Origin: Isoetes taiwanensis
Taxonomy: Eukaryota > Streptophyta > Lycopodiopsida > Isoetales > Isoetaceae
Direction of reading: 5' to 3'
Assembly: GCA_021234155.1 (NCBI GenBank)
Contig: JAJEKV010000004.1
Span: forward strand, 29,729,305 to 29,793,304
DNA length: 64,000 nt
In this document: positions 25,188-36,260 of the stretch, piece by piece
How positions within the stretch are numbered: the first letter of the stretch is position 1
Layout: each line of letters starts with the position of its first letter
Position numbers and translations under genes: made by a program
Notes under the pieces: generated by a model
Seen by the model: only the letters and a program-made list of their open reading frames with translations
Databases searched by the model: none
Told to the model about the DNA's origin: nothing

Positions 25188-26345
25188 CTATTGCATAGAA
25201 TCCATGACATTGACAATAACGGATACTCCATAGATGTTTTTGGTTGCATAGAATCCATGAGATTGACTAATGGATACTCCATAGGATGTTAGTGGTCTGT
25301 AAAAAATTCTAATAATACAACCTTTATGATACCTTCTGCTTTGCTGTAGCTTAGAATAAGATTGTCCTAATTCTTGTTTGTGGTTGCATAGAATCCATGA
25401 CATTGACAATAACTGATACTCCATAGAATGTTCGTGATCTATAAAGACTACTATTCGTAGAATATGATATTTTCTGCTTTGTTGTAGCTTAGGATAAGAT
25501 TGTCCTAATTCTTGGCAGTGCACATTGAGAGTGCAATTGTCGTAAATATGGACATACATTAAGACAAAGGAGATTATTAGATCAGCACGCTTGAGCCAGT
25601 CTTGTTGATAAAGGCTCTCCCTACATTGGCAGTTCAATGAACAATAAAGATCGGAATTGTACCTTGGTGTTCGATTTTCTTTATGTTTTACTTTCTTCTA
25701 TTTTAATCCTATGCCTATAGAATGGCAAACACTTCTGGGGAGGCATTCTTAGTGCATCTTTCCGCAATCAATGTAGTAAGGCTGTTTTGTTTGTAGATCT
25801 GTTAGTGCTTTGCTGTAGTTAAGTGCTTTGCTGTAGTTAGTTTCTGTCCTAACGTTGTCTTAATTCTTGGTGGGTACATTGAAAGTGTACTTGCTGTAAA
25901 TATGGACATACATCAAGAATGAGGGGAGATCATTATATCAGCAAGCTCAAGCCAGTATTGTTAATAAAGGCTTTCCCTACATTGGCAGTTCAATCAGCAA
26001 CAAAGGGCCATAATAGTACCCTGCTGTTTGTTCTCTTATAGTTTTTCTCAATTCAACTCAAATCCATGTAGCATTTTCTATAGATATTGCAGCTTCTAGA
26101 ATGTGTTTTCTTTCAGTCAAATAAACAGGTTCAGTCAAATAAACAGGTTCTTAAAGACACTTGTGTTCATAAATATGTGATATGAGTTTAGTTGTGCCTT
26201 TGCTGTAGTTAGTTTCTTTTGTCCTAATTCTTGGTGGGTACATTTGGAAGTGTGCTTGCTGTAAATATGGACATACATCAAGAATCGGGGGAGATTAATA
26301 GGTCAGCACCCTTGAGCTAGTCTTGTTGATAAAGGCTCTCCCTTA
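25188..26345. repeat. Degenerate direct repeats, several families
   Basis: A 40-bp block (ttgcatagaatccatgacattgac...) occurs at about 25190, 25242 and 25383. A longer unit of about 160 bp (gctgtag...tcctaattcttgg...gtaaatatggacatacat...ctctccctacattggcagttcaat) occurs at about 25475-25640, 25845-26005 and 26200-26345 with clear divergence. A 149-codon minus-strand frame here (25637-25188) is a by-product of the repeat. No transposon ends were found. Confidence 0.7.
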
Positions 26346-26807
26346 TAGCAATTCTACTGGTATATGATTATTTCGCGGTGATCGTTTTTGTTGCTTTAAA
26401 ACACTGGAATTTGGCCTGTAATAAACAAGGCAACTTTGCTTATCATTTGATTGCTTTGTTTTATTAGCAGAATTGACCCCGATCTCAAGGTCTGAGTTTT
26501 GGTATTCTTTTAAGACCTTGAATGAATAATGGAATGGTTTGAAGATTTAATTCATTGTCTTTAAGAATTATGGACGACAATATGGTCCATTAGCCATATT
26601 AAGCACATTAATTTTTACAAAGCTATGCATTGTTTAGAATCACAAATTGCATATTTTCACAATAAAAAAGTGTAATGGTTTTGAATAGCATTACTAATGA
26701 AAATCCATTACTTTTCACAAGATAGCTATGCATTGTTTAGAATCACAAAATGCATATTTTTGCAATAACAAAGCGTAATGGTTTATGGTTTGCAGAATGG
26801 TAGGTCG
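26346..26807. repeat. AT-rich spacer with a 100-bp-spaced direct repeat
   Basis: A 60-bp segment beginning gctatgcattgtttagaatcac at 26622 recurs at 26722 with few changes. No gene is seen. Confidence 0.6.
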
Positions 26808-27260
26808 TATGCAACATCCAATGGTTGGAAGTGCTACACACACACAAACCCTTGAGGACAAGGGGGGTGCAGCACTGGATGACCATCCCGGACGCTCTGG
26901 GACAATGAACCAACTATATCACGGTGTTCAGACTGTCATTATTACCCTAGGGACCAAGTTTTATGGAAAATAGAGAAGGAAAGAACAATGGGGATGCAAC
27001 CCAGTCCAAAGTCTTGAACAACCACAATAATGCATCAAGTTCCATGTTCAATTGGGAGTTGAACACATGGAAGTGCTGATGACCACAAAAACTTGGTTTC
27101 TAGGGTACTATTGGCAGTATGAACACTATGGAGCAATCGGTTCGTCATGTCAGAGTGTTTGGGATGGTCGTCCAATGTTCTCCCCCCTTTGTCCACAAAG
27201 GGCTAATGTGCGTTTCTAGCACTTCCAACCGTCGGATCTTCCCAAAACTTTGTAGATACA
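26808..27260. mobile_element. Foldback element with ~150-bp inverted arms
   Basis: The segment 26810-26965 matches the reverse complement of 27085-27255, imperfectly but clearly. Blocks on both sides include ggttggaagtgct, ggacaaggggggtg versus ggacaaaggggggag, gaccatccc, and ccctagggaccaagtttt versus ccctagaaaccaagttttt. The loop is about 120 bp. The inner block ccctagggaccaagtt also appears in the 61.1-61.3-kb region of the large foldback, hinting at one family. No target duplication was identified. Confidence 0.6.
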
Positions 27261-27519
27261 TTGCTTTTCACATCTATTGACTGTTAAATGGTGGATCTGA
27301 GAACTGGGGTATTCGAGCATGCACCATGAAAAAGGCAGCAGCCTGCGCTTAGGGATTTGGTTTCATGGGCAAGCACTTAGTGATTTAGTCTCATGGTGAG
27401 AGTAGGCTAATGCTTCCACTTAGAGATTCAGTTTCATGGGTGACTGTGGGCTCATGTTTCCACCTCACCACATATAAGGATAACTTGGCACTATGGGATT
27501 AGCTAGCAGGGTGGTCTGG

Positions 27520-27690
27520 CAGTGAGTAGGTGCAAAACTAGGAGTAGGTAGACATGAGAGGGTTCGTAGACTGGCAGTGAGTAGGCAAAATTAGAAGGAG
27601 GTAGGCATAGGAGGGCTCGACAAAATTAGGAGGAGGTAGGCATAGGAGGGCTCTTACAATACTTAGGAGGAGGGAGGGCTCGTACAATAG
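27520..27690 (+). repeat. Purine-rich minisatellite
   Basis: Units containing aaaattaggaggaggtaggcataggagggctc recur three to four times with drift (27533, 27585, 27618, 27655). No gene is seen. Confidence 0.65.
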
Positions 27691-27727
27691 GGGACCAGGG
27701 ACTCGTACCACCACCAAGTGTACACTA

Positions 27728-27863
27728 GGATTTGAACCCTAGCCCATCTAGTCTAAGGAAATGCCCCTTGCCTACACGCCACAACCAAGACAGCTGGATT
27801 TGAACCCTAGCCCATCTAGTCTAAGGAAATGCCCCTTGCCTACACTCCACAACCAAGACAGCT
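27728..27863 (-). repeat. Perfectly spaced 68-bp duplication with a tRNA-like B box
   Basis: Two 68-bp units (27728-27795 and 27796-27863) differ at only one base. On the minus strand each ends in GGGTTCAAATCC, which matches the RNA polymerase III B-box consensus. Upstream, tggcgtgtagg or tggcgctcag could serve as an A box. This fits a tRNA-derived SINE head or tRNA relic, but no tail or target duplication is visible. Confidence 0.4.
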
Positions 27864-28654
27864 GAGCGCCATGCTATATGGAAAAATAATAATAAAAATT
27901 ATAGCTAAGTATCACGTCTATATGAGCATGGTATCTTGGTTTTGGCGATGGTGCCCATATATTAGGAGGAAGCATATCCAAGAGTGAAGGTCAATATATA
28001 TCTCCACCATGCACTTACTTAAAACACTATAACTTGAAAATTCCAACTCCATTTTAGGCGATTCTACTGCTACTAGATAGTCCTTATTTTCATCTATAAG
28101 TTTCATGGAGGGCAATTTTTTAATTGGTTGATCAGGAGAAAGTTATTGCTATTCGAACCAAATACCCTGTTTCTAGAGGTATTTTTGGAATATTTGTAAA
28201 CTTGGGGGGTATATCTGGAATTTTCCCTAAAATCAACTCGGCTCCACCCTCTACCATGCACTCAATACGAAGGCCCTAAACCCTATAGACCATGTGCCCT
28301 TGTGGCATACCCCTTGGAACACAACCATAACCACCATAAGAATCATCACATGAGGCGATTCATATATACCACCATGGAATACATAATTACAAGAGTTGTA
28401 AGTTCGAAAATAAATATATTGATGCTCTCTCTTACCTCCATCGAATCAACTCTTGATAAAGAAGCTTCGAGGCATATCCCTCGACTTAGCCCTTTAACCA
28501 TGAGGGTATGGTACCATGCAATGAAAGACCAATGAAGGCGTCTTTTATCTTCTGGAAAGAACTGTAAAAATCTGGTTGGAGATGGTTCTTTTTACTAAAT
28601 TGGCCTATCTATATTTTGGTTGGGTTATTAACAATTGCTTATTGTAAAATTTAG
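27864..28654. other. Spacer without a recognised gene
   Basis: Mixed AT-rich sequence. A 77-codon plus-strand frame (28302-28535) has no recognisable motif. Nothing else is supported. Confidence 0.5.
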
Positions 28655-28930
28655 GCAATCAATGTGGAGAGTTTTTCTTTGGATAAATTCTTGGAGCAGC
28701 AAGTACCTACTAATGGCTGGTCCCTCCAGAAAGGTTACAGCAATGGACAGGTAAGTATTTCTTGGATATGTTTTTGGATGTTTTTCTGTTAGTTGTCATC
28801 CTATAAATATGTTGTCTTTTAGGTTATTGTGCTGCCAGCAAATGAACACAATCATCCAGAGCTAAAGAAAAATGCAGCTGATAATATTTCCCTTGAGCAT
28901 GTTGCCAAACTCTTCCCTGTGCTCACATAA
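28655..28930 (+). CDS. Last two exons of an unrecognised plant gene (partial)
   Basis: Exon 28655-28750 is preceded by tttag and followed by gtaagt; it reads 32 codons including FSLDKFLEQQVPTNGWSLQK. Exon 28823-28930 is preceded by tcttttag and reads VIVLPANEHNHPELKKNAAD and on to a TAA at 28928-28930. The phases join, codon use looks coding, and there are no stops, so this is probably the 3' end of a real or recently lost gene. I do not recognise the family, and found no upstream exons between 24.8 and 28.6 kb. It may belong to a gene fragment moved here together with the neighbouring INO80 piece. Confidence 0.55.
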
Positions 28931-29685
28931 AGCGTTTCGATAGGAAGGATTTTTGGGCAGCATCTTTGGGCCTAAAGAAGTCGGCGCATGTGATTATATG
29001 ATGAGCTCATTCTTTGCATTAAGGTCACAGCTAAATTTGAATACAAGGGAATGTATTGTTATTGCCCAATGCTCTATCCATATCTAATTATTCTGATGTC
29101 CCAATAGTAGAGCCATTCTAATATTACTTTACTCTTCTCTTGTTGGGTAGCGGGCTATATCTGTTTGCATCGGCCTTTGTCTAAATGATATGTTTAAGTG
29201 ATACATCCTATCGTGGAATAGTTAGTATAGCTTGTTTTAGCATAGAGAGGGAATTCTCAAAGCATTCAATAGGGGCATCTTGTCACGATATAAGAAAAAA
29301 TGTTACAAATCTAATCGATTTTATTCTATTGAACTGTCATTTTACAGGCTGCCATTTTAAATTGCTATTTTGAAAGTCCGAATTTTAGTCTGGATTTGTC
29401 ACGGCCCCATATCATAGAAAATCTTAAGATTGTGTTTGGAATGCGTTGCAAAACAATATCTGATTGCCAGGCTCTCCATAGTGAATTGTATGATTTATAA
29501 GTAGCAATTTTGGAGTTAAATGTCTGCTATTATAAAATGTTGTATGAGGTTGGAAACTGATCTAACTTTTTATGCAAGAAATTTCAACTATGTTTATGCT
29601 TGAGGGCATGTGTTTATGCTTCAGTGTTTCAGTCCTAGCTATTCCTCCCTTATAAGTTTTAGCTATTAAATATTCTCTTTAACAG

Positions 29686-29970
29686 GGGCTAAATGGTATT
29701 TTAGCAAATCAAATGGGGCTGGGTAAAACCATTCAGGCCATGGCATTTCTTGCCCACCTTGCATAGGTGGTTCTTTATCTCCTCACTTCATTCTTAATGT
29801 AGAATTAAGTCTCTTACAAGTGCGGAGTTATTGATTTTTGGTCTAATCATTATTCTACATTTCATGACAAAATATTTGGGGACCCTTTTTAGTGGTTCTT
29901 CAGTCTTGAGTAATTGGGCAGCCGAGGTCAATTGCTTATGTCCATAATGGAAGATCTTACCTTACGGGGT
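29686..29970 (+). pseudogene. INO80: INO80-type SNF2 ATPase fragment
   Basis: The segment 29686-29766, after a ttaacag acceptor, reads GLNGILANQMGLGKTIQAMA, which is the P-loop (motif I) exon of the INO80 chromatin-remodelling ATPase. Two changes stand out: the usual ADEMGLGKT is ANQMGLGKT, and the codon normally encoding Glu at the exon end is TAG. After a short intron-like gap, 29904-29970 reads VLSNWAAEVNCLCP and then a stop, matching the next INO80 block (VLNNWADEI in family members). No other ATPase motifs were found. It is therefore an unprocessed two-exon relic with intron sequence kept. Confidence 0.8.
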
Positions 29971-30230
29971 GGTTTACAAATTGTGGGCTTTAAATTATTT
30001 GTTTTCCATGGCTGGTTTTGTTGCCTATTGGCGTCATAACTGTGGAGCCATCAAAAGCTTTGCTAATTCAGGTGTGATATTGTTATTCATAGAATCCTAT
30101 AGAAACTGGGATAATATGATTCAACATTTGCCTTTAGTGAAATGTAAAAAACTTCTCTATGTAAGTGTTTCAACGTTTCTCTATCAAAAGCTGTCTATAG
30201 GGTGATGTCTACAGCATGATGCAGAGTATC

Positions 30231-31334
30231 AAGAAATTAGATTGTGCTGAAGTCATTGAGAAGGAACTTTCTGCAATTTTTTATGTATTTGCAGTGGTTT
30301 GAAAGGAGAATCAGGAAACAGATGGGTGGATCCAGCGTTGTAAATTATGTGTTTGTGGCCGAGTAAGATCTGTAGATTATGTGTTTGTGGCCGAGTAAGA
30401 TCTACAGCTTCTCACTCGTCTGCATACGGGAACAGACAGCAAAGATGAGGAAGTGGATTTAGATCACAACCCTTTCTCTTTGAGATAGATGGACAACCTA
30501 TACATATCCAATGTCAAGCTATCTTCCACATGCCTTAGCTGCACTTGGAATCTTATGTCTAGCTGCTAACAGAAGAGCTATTGGGAATTTTGCAGCTTTC
30601 CACATTGGAGCAGCAAACTGACAAGATGGTCATTTGTCTTCTGAGTGCCGCAGAGTGATGTTTTGGAAGAAGACACATCCGAGGGCCTTCATGTTTGACA
30701 AGCTTTCCCCGAGACAAGTGGGGAACCATTAGTGCCATATCGAGCGATATCCCAATGTTCAGAAGGAGCAAGAAAACCAGAGTTAGAACAAGTAACAAAG
30801 CCAGAAGAAAGAGGACCAAGATTGCTAGAGTTAGCACAAGTAACAAAGCCAGAAGAAAGAGCAGTAGGATTACAAAGTAATGCTAGGCTGAGGCATTTTT
30901 GCATCATTAGGGCTTATTTTTGGAAGTGGAAGGCACTCAAACTTCAGCTTCATCATCTCCACATAATAGGTAAGCTGTAAAGTAAACTCGCATGAACTTG
31001 TGTGTCCGTAACAACATTTACATGGGCTTGAAGTCTCTTGAACACATGAAAGAAAATGCAGAGCAGATGTCCCTTTTTTTCTCGATGGAAGGATTACTTT
31101 GTACATTAATGCTGACATGTAAATAATGCTTACTTTAACATCAATCGAACTGGTATATCTGTTTTTTGCTTTGGAATGCCCAAACGAACTTTCTGAGGTG
31201 CATTGCATTTGCCATAACCTTGTAAGATTAAAATCAGAGAAAACATATCGTGTCATGCCTTGCATCTTTGACATCATAAACAGCTGTACTAAGCTGCTGC
31301 TTGTAAAGAATCGAAACAAAATTGAATTGTAAAA
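30231..31334. other. Spacer with a 48-bp tandem duplication
   Basis: The segment 30780-30813 (gagttagaacaagtaacaaagcc...) repeats at 30828-30861, a 48-bp period. On the minus strand this gives a 16-residue repeat (LSSGFVTCANSSNLGP, then LSSGFVTCSNSGFLAP) inside a 72-codon frame, 30907-30689. I do not recognise it. The segment 31335 down to about 31000 would be the 3' UTR of the uS10 gene. Confidence 0.5.
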
Positions 31335-33305
31335 TTACAATTTGACCTCAATGTCCACTCCAGCTGGAATATCCAACTGCATCAGTGCATCAATTGTTCT
31401 AGGAGTTGGATTAAGGATGTCAATCACCCTTCTATGTGTTCTAATCTCGAAATGTTCCCTCGCGTCTTTATCAACATGCGGTGAGGTAAGAACACAATAA
31501 AGCCTTCTCTTTGTGGGCAGAGGAACAGGTCCCATAATTTTTGCATCTGTGTTCTTAGCAGCTTCTAAAATCATCCTAACTGCCTCTTGGATCTGAGGTG
31601 TCCAATACGACCTGAGTTTAATGCCTATCTTCTGCTGTGCCAGCTGAACAGAGAATCAATGACTTGTTAGCAGCAGCACAGTTTGTTATACGTTAATCCA
31701 AACACAATCGGAGCAAATTCAAACGAGATAGAAATATGGTATGAGGATGCTGCAAATGCAACATAAGTTACCTTCAAATGATGGTGTTAACTGGACACAG
31801 TTAAGTTATTGGCAAACGGAATGTGGAAGCCTATTAGACAACTATAAAAAAGAAAAACACTTCAATTCAGCAATTAAGTTATAATAACTACAGTTTTGAG
31901 ATCTTGAAAGGGGGTAAGCAAATAAAAAAGACAATAAGTCCTTTAGGAAATAACGTTGGGAGAAATCAGAGACTTGTCACTATTACGTTATTATGCCAAG
32001 TGATTCCAAACATTTTACTCACACACATTTTTTTGTTTCTTAGTTCCTATGTTTTAGAACGGGAGTAGGACCTGAAAAATCCATGATGTCCGTGGAACCC
32101 GCCACCGCACATCCCAAATAATATATGTGTTTTGTAACATGTTTTTAGTTTAAGATAATAAAACACATGGAGAAATTAGAGACTTAAGCCTTGGTGTGTT
32201 TTTCTCCACTTCTTTTGTTCAAACAACTTATACAAAGATGTGAACGTACCATCATACATGTAAATGGAGTATTCATTAATTTATGTGAGAAAAAGGAACA
32301 AAGATCATCCATGAGGGATATGCAAGGCGAAAAATTTACTTTTAAGGTCTATGTATACGCACCCTTTCAATATCTATGCTACTCGATCTTCTTTGGGAGG
32401 AGGAGAAGCTTAGCCTCTAATAAGATGGAGGCGTAAACGTCAAAAAAAAGCATAATACTAAGTAATTGAAGAAATTGCCCATGAGAAAGTAATATTAATA
32501 CCCCGCAACATTAGCCATAATTACCAACACGCCCATTATACCTAGTTGGGTGTGGATTGCCATCACTTCAAAGTTCAAAAGATGACAATAGGAGTTGTTT
32601 GTTCCAGTTGATCATCTCGCTCAAATTGTGACTACTAATAGCCACTTCACAAAAACGATGATGCTTGATAGAGGGGCGATAAATGACATAAATGTCAGAT
32701 TAAATTACTTCTTGATTTAAGTAAACATAAACCGGAAGGCAATTCGCATAAAGATAAACACTATATTGGCCGGAATAGCAATTTTAAGTGCAATCATGCC
32801 CTTTCCCACATTAAATTGAAGGCGAGTAGTGCTTACCAATGGTGAGACATCGACCAAAGCAGACTCACTTGCAGCTGGAGCATCAGCTGAAGTAGCTTTG
32901 GTAGTGAGCCCAGAAAACACCTTATTCGATGCTAGAATTGGTGCAAATCTATATGCTGCACCCTTCGTCGTAAGACCATTTGAAACAGACAACTGCAATA
33001 GGGCAACAAATCTATCATTCCTAAAATCCACTATATATTAGGTACACAATATAATTTCATTTTTATATACTTACAAATGCCTGTGATGGGAAAGTGGAAG
33101 AAAAGTTGTCTGTGTGTAGGTTATTCGATAGTAATTTCCCGAAGAATATCTACATTTTTTGTATCAAATAGCTCATTTCTTCATTCAGTTTAAACCATTC
33201 CACGAAAACGAGCATTGCATTATCCAAATTTCACCATACCCTTTGCGAGACGTCGAAATTGGGGCATGCGAAGCTGGGATCTAACAGGGCGGCCAAAGAA
33301 GCCAT
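31335..33305 (-). CDS. RPS10: Plastid 30S ribosomal protein uS10 precursor, three exons
   Basis: Exons on the minus strand are 33305-33240, 32992-32837 and 31643-31335; both introns are GT-AG and phase 0, giving about 176 residues. Exon 1 ([20 protein letters not shown]...) and exon 2 (Ser/Ala/Thr-rich, few acids early on) make a plausible chloroplast transit peptide and linker. Exon 3 (102 residues) is the whole uS10 domain, with IKLRSYWTP, the [11 protein letters not shown] loop, [19 protein letters not shown] and the C-terminal [15 protein letters not shown], the plastid/cyanobacterial type of ending. The protein sits in the head of the small ribosomal subunit in chloroplasts. The start is the only in-frame ATG next to a good donor. 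Intron 2 is 1193 bp. All splice sites are intact, so I consider the gene functional. Several positions differ from flowering-plant versions. Confidence 0.94.
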
Positions 33306-33374
33306 ATCCACCAGACTAGTGTAGCAAGCTTATCTCAAAGTTCTAAATAATGTCCGAGGTTCGAGGTATTATTG

Positions 33375-34610
33375 ACATGGCCAAGGGTGTCCCTACGATG
33401 CCCGGAACGGGAACGGGAACGGGAACTCAGACCCAAAATTCGGAACGGGAACGGGAACGTCCAACCTTCGAATTTTTTAAAAATTCCAACGGTTTTGGAG
33501 TTCCCTTTGCATGTAGAACACTTAGAATAGAAAAAAGTGAAATACATAGTGCTGTGTGAACATAATGATAAAACCACTCTTTGACTTCCATCAAGAGTTT
33601 GGAAACAACAATTTTAAGTAAATACATAAGCTTCTAGTATCATTATCTAAAACATAATAACATATGTAGTAGAAAACACATAACATATGTAGTAGAAATC
33701 ATTTTTGAAGCTAAGAATGATATTAGAACTGAACTCAGAGCATCAAATCTTTAAAAGCTTGCATACTTTTTAATGCTATCACTGATCCAGCCTGATAATA
33801 GAGTCAGAGAATGGCTTCTGCAGTAGACGCCATAGATAGCACTAATAGCAGGGTCGGACTTGCAGCAAATGTATTTTGAATGATTGAGAATGAGAGATGA
33901 GAGAAAGAAGCCTAACTTATAGATGCTTTGGACTCACTTTCAGACTTTAGACAGCAAAGATCCTGCAGTAGACGTCATAGAATAGAATCATAGCAGAGGT
34001 CAGACCTGCAGACTGCAACAGCAGAGGAATTTTTTGATTGAGAATGACAGATAAAAGATAAAGGAATGAAGCTTAGATGCTTGGGATTGGAAACAAAGTT
34101 ACCTTCAGTTATTTTGGGCAGATTCGTTTGGGCTCCTCACCAATCCGACAGCATGGTAGAGCTTGGCTGGCTTGGCTTCAATCTGACAGCTTGGCTTAGC
34201 TTCAATCCGACAGCTTGGCTGGCTTGGCTTCAAAAGCTTGATAGCAGAGCTGCAGAGCTTGATCCGACTTCAAGCAAGACATCACAACAGCAGATCGATC
34301 ACAACAGACAGATCGATCAGGCGACAGGCGCCAAAAAGAAGCCACGAACCAAAAAGGGGGAAAAAGAAGCTTTTCCTTTTGGTATTTGACTTTGTTGCTT
34401 TGTTAATAAATCAATTTAATGGTTAATTAAATTTGCTACCGGGAACTCAAGTTCCCATCTATGGGAACTTCGTCCGGAACGTAGTTCCCGGTAGCAGACG
34501 TTGTGGGAACTTGGCTAAGAGTTCCCGGAACTCTGGACCCTCGGGAACGGAGTTGGGAACGGGAACCAAGTTCGGAACTTGGTTCCCGGTAGCTATGTTT
34601 TTTACTCCCG
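33375..34610. mobile_element. Possible hAT-like element with GGGAAC subterminal repeats
   Basis: Starting at a tttcc-poor border (caagggtgtccctacg, 33381-33396), five or so GGAACG units run to 33460. At the other side (34438-34598) about ten GGGAAC or GTTCCC motifs occur in both orientations, ending ggttcccggtagctatg. The left start and the reverse complement of the right end are loosely similar. Short-motif clusters near both ends are typical of hAT elements. No transposase is present and I could not find an 8-bp target duplication. Confidence 0.4.
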
Positions 34611-34624
34611 ATTTGGGTTGGAGT

Positions 34625-35140
34625 TTACCGGAAACCTCATAAGGTTTTTTGTTGAAACTTAATGTGGTTTCAATGGAAACTTGATGTAGTTCTATGGAAA
34701 CTACATCAAGTTTCCATTGAAACTGTATTAAGTTTCCATGGATACTATGTTAGGTTTCCTCTAGTGAAAACCTTGTAAGGTTTCCTTTATGGAAACTATA
34801 CATAGTTTACTTTTGGGAAAGCTCTATAAAGTTTCCGCTTTTTAAAATAAAATGAAAGAGTCTAGGCACGTGTGTAAGATCTTGTGGCACATTTTCAAGA
34901 TTGTATTATAAAATGTAATCTACCCACATGTGTAAGATCTTATGGAAGATTGTGTTCCCAAATGCATTAATGGCGTCTTTTTAGTGTGAATTTTGAATTT
35001 GAAACTTAGGCTTCCAAAGAAGCTTAAACTACATTAGGTTTCCAAAGAAACTATATTAAGTTTCCCTTGATACTACATTAGGTTTCCAAAGTTTTTAATT
35101 TGGATAGGAAACTTTATAAGGTTTCCATTTTGTAAAATAA
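34625..35140. repeat. Array of GGAAAC/GTTTCC palindromes
   Basis: From 34629 to 34835 the sequence is a chain of 18-25-bp imperfect palindromes, such as ggaaactacatcaagtttcc (34696-34715). A second group lies at 35037-35135. Between them gtgtaagatcttgtgg-like blocks recur (34873, 34938, 35160). No coding potential. Confidence 0.7.
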
Positions 35141-35144
35141 AATG

Positions 35145-36260
35145 GAGGAGTGTAGGCACCTGTGTAAGATCTTGTGACAACGTGCATTAAATGGTGTCCT
35201 CTTAGCGTAAGGAGCACGCTAAGATTTTGAATTTGAAGGGGAACCTTCGTGAACACACATTTGTCTTATAGATACTTGAACTTTGTTTTCTCCATCTTCA
35301 TTCAGAGCTCCTTGAGCATCCTTTGTTCATACAAGTTATACACTCTTAAACTATTGTAAATCCACACAAAAATAGAGTGTACAATTGCTTTTTATTTCAA
35401 TATTAAGCAACAAGCTCGCCCTAATATTAAGCAACAAGTTTAAATCTAAGGCCAAGTTTTTTAAATCAAAGTGTATTAAAATAATACAAAATCTTAGGGG
35501 GGTTGGGATTCATGCACCCAGTATCTCTGTGAAACAAAACATAGGGCAGAGCATTCTCGCTCGAAGCAAAAACATTTTCGAACTAAGTCTTTCTGAAATC
35601 GGGCAGAGCATTCCTTGGCTCAGGTTTTGTTTCCCTCTCTCACCTTTGCCATAAAAGAAATAAAATATTCTGGGTCGCCCTATTCTGGGTCGCCAAATCG
35701 CGGCTCCTGATCATTGCCTGACTGATGATCTTTTCTGGAATTGCTGCTCGAATGGCTGTAACGGATTGATCCCTGTTAGTTGCATGAAAAAATCCTCTGG
35801 CCTTGCTATGAAGTTAGAAGAATCCCTTGTTATGAAGAATGCAGCAGCAGGATCAATTGATCCTCCAGGCCCCAGTTATCTCCTCTGTGGTCTCCAACCA
35901 GCTCTAAATGGATTAAAAGTCGTCGTAGAGCAGATTTGAGATGCAGCAGCAGAGCAAAGCTTTCAACATTGTGTTTTGCAAAAAGATCGGATGAAGTAAA
36001 AGAATAAGAAGCCCTGCCATTTTCTATTTGGGCCTCTGTTGTAGCAAAGCTCTGCCTTTTCTACTTGGGCATCTCTTGTAGCAAGAAAACAATTAAATCT
36101 TTGCGTTGCTTAATATTCTGTTCTTTTATTCATTATATGTTTGGATAGTTTCTTACTCATCTTTTTTGTTAAAAAGGGTCAAGAAAGTAGTGCTTAGACA
36201 TTGTAGAGGTTGGATCATGGGATTCCCTCTATTTTTTCTTGTCAATGCATTATGTTATAG
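35145..36260. other. Spacer and possible 5' region of the recombinase gene
   Basis: No gene is recognised. A direct doublet (tattctgggtcgcc) lies at 35669-35696. An 89-codon frame (35385-35654) shows no motif. A spliced 5' UTR for the next locus could lie here: ttatgttatag at 36250-36260 is a fair acceptor. Confidence 0.45.

Noticed and set aside
30870-31319. 149-codon minus-strand frame downstream of uS10
   Set aside because: No motif, no splice connection; it lies where the 3' UTR of the uS10 gene is expected.
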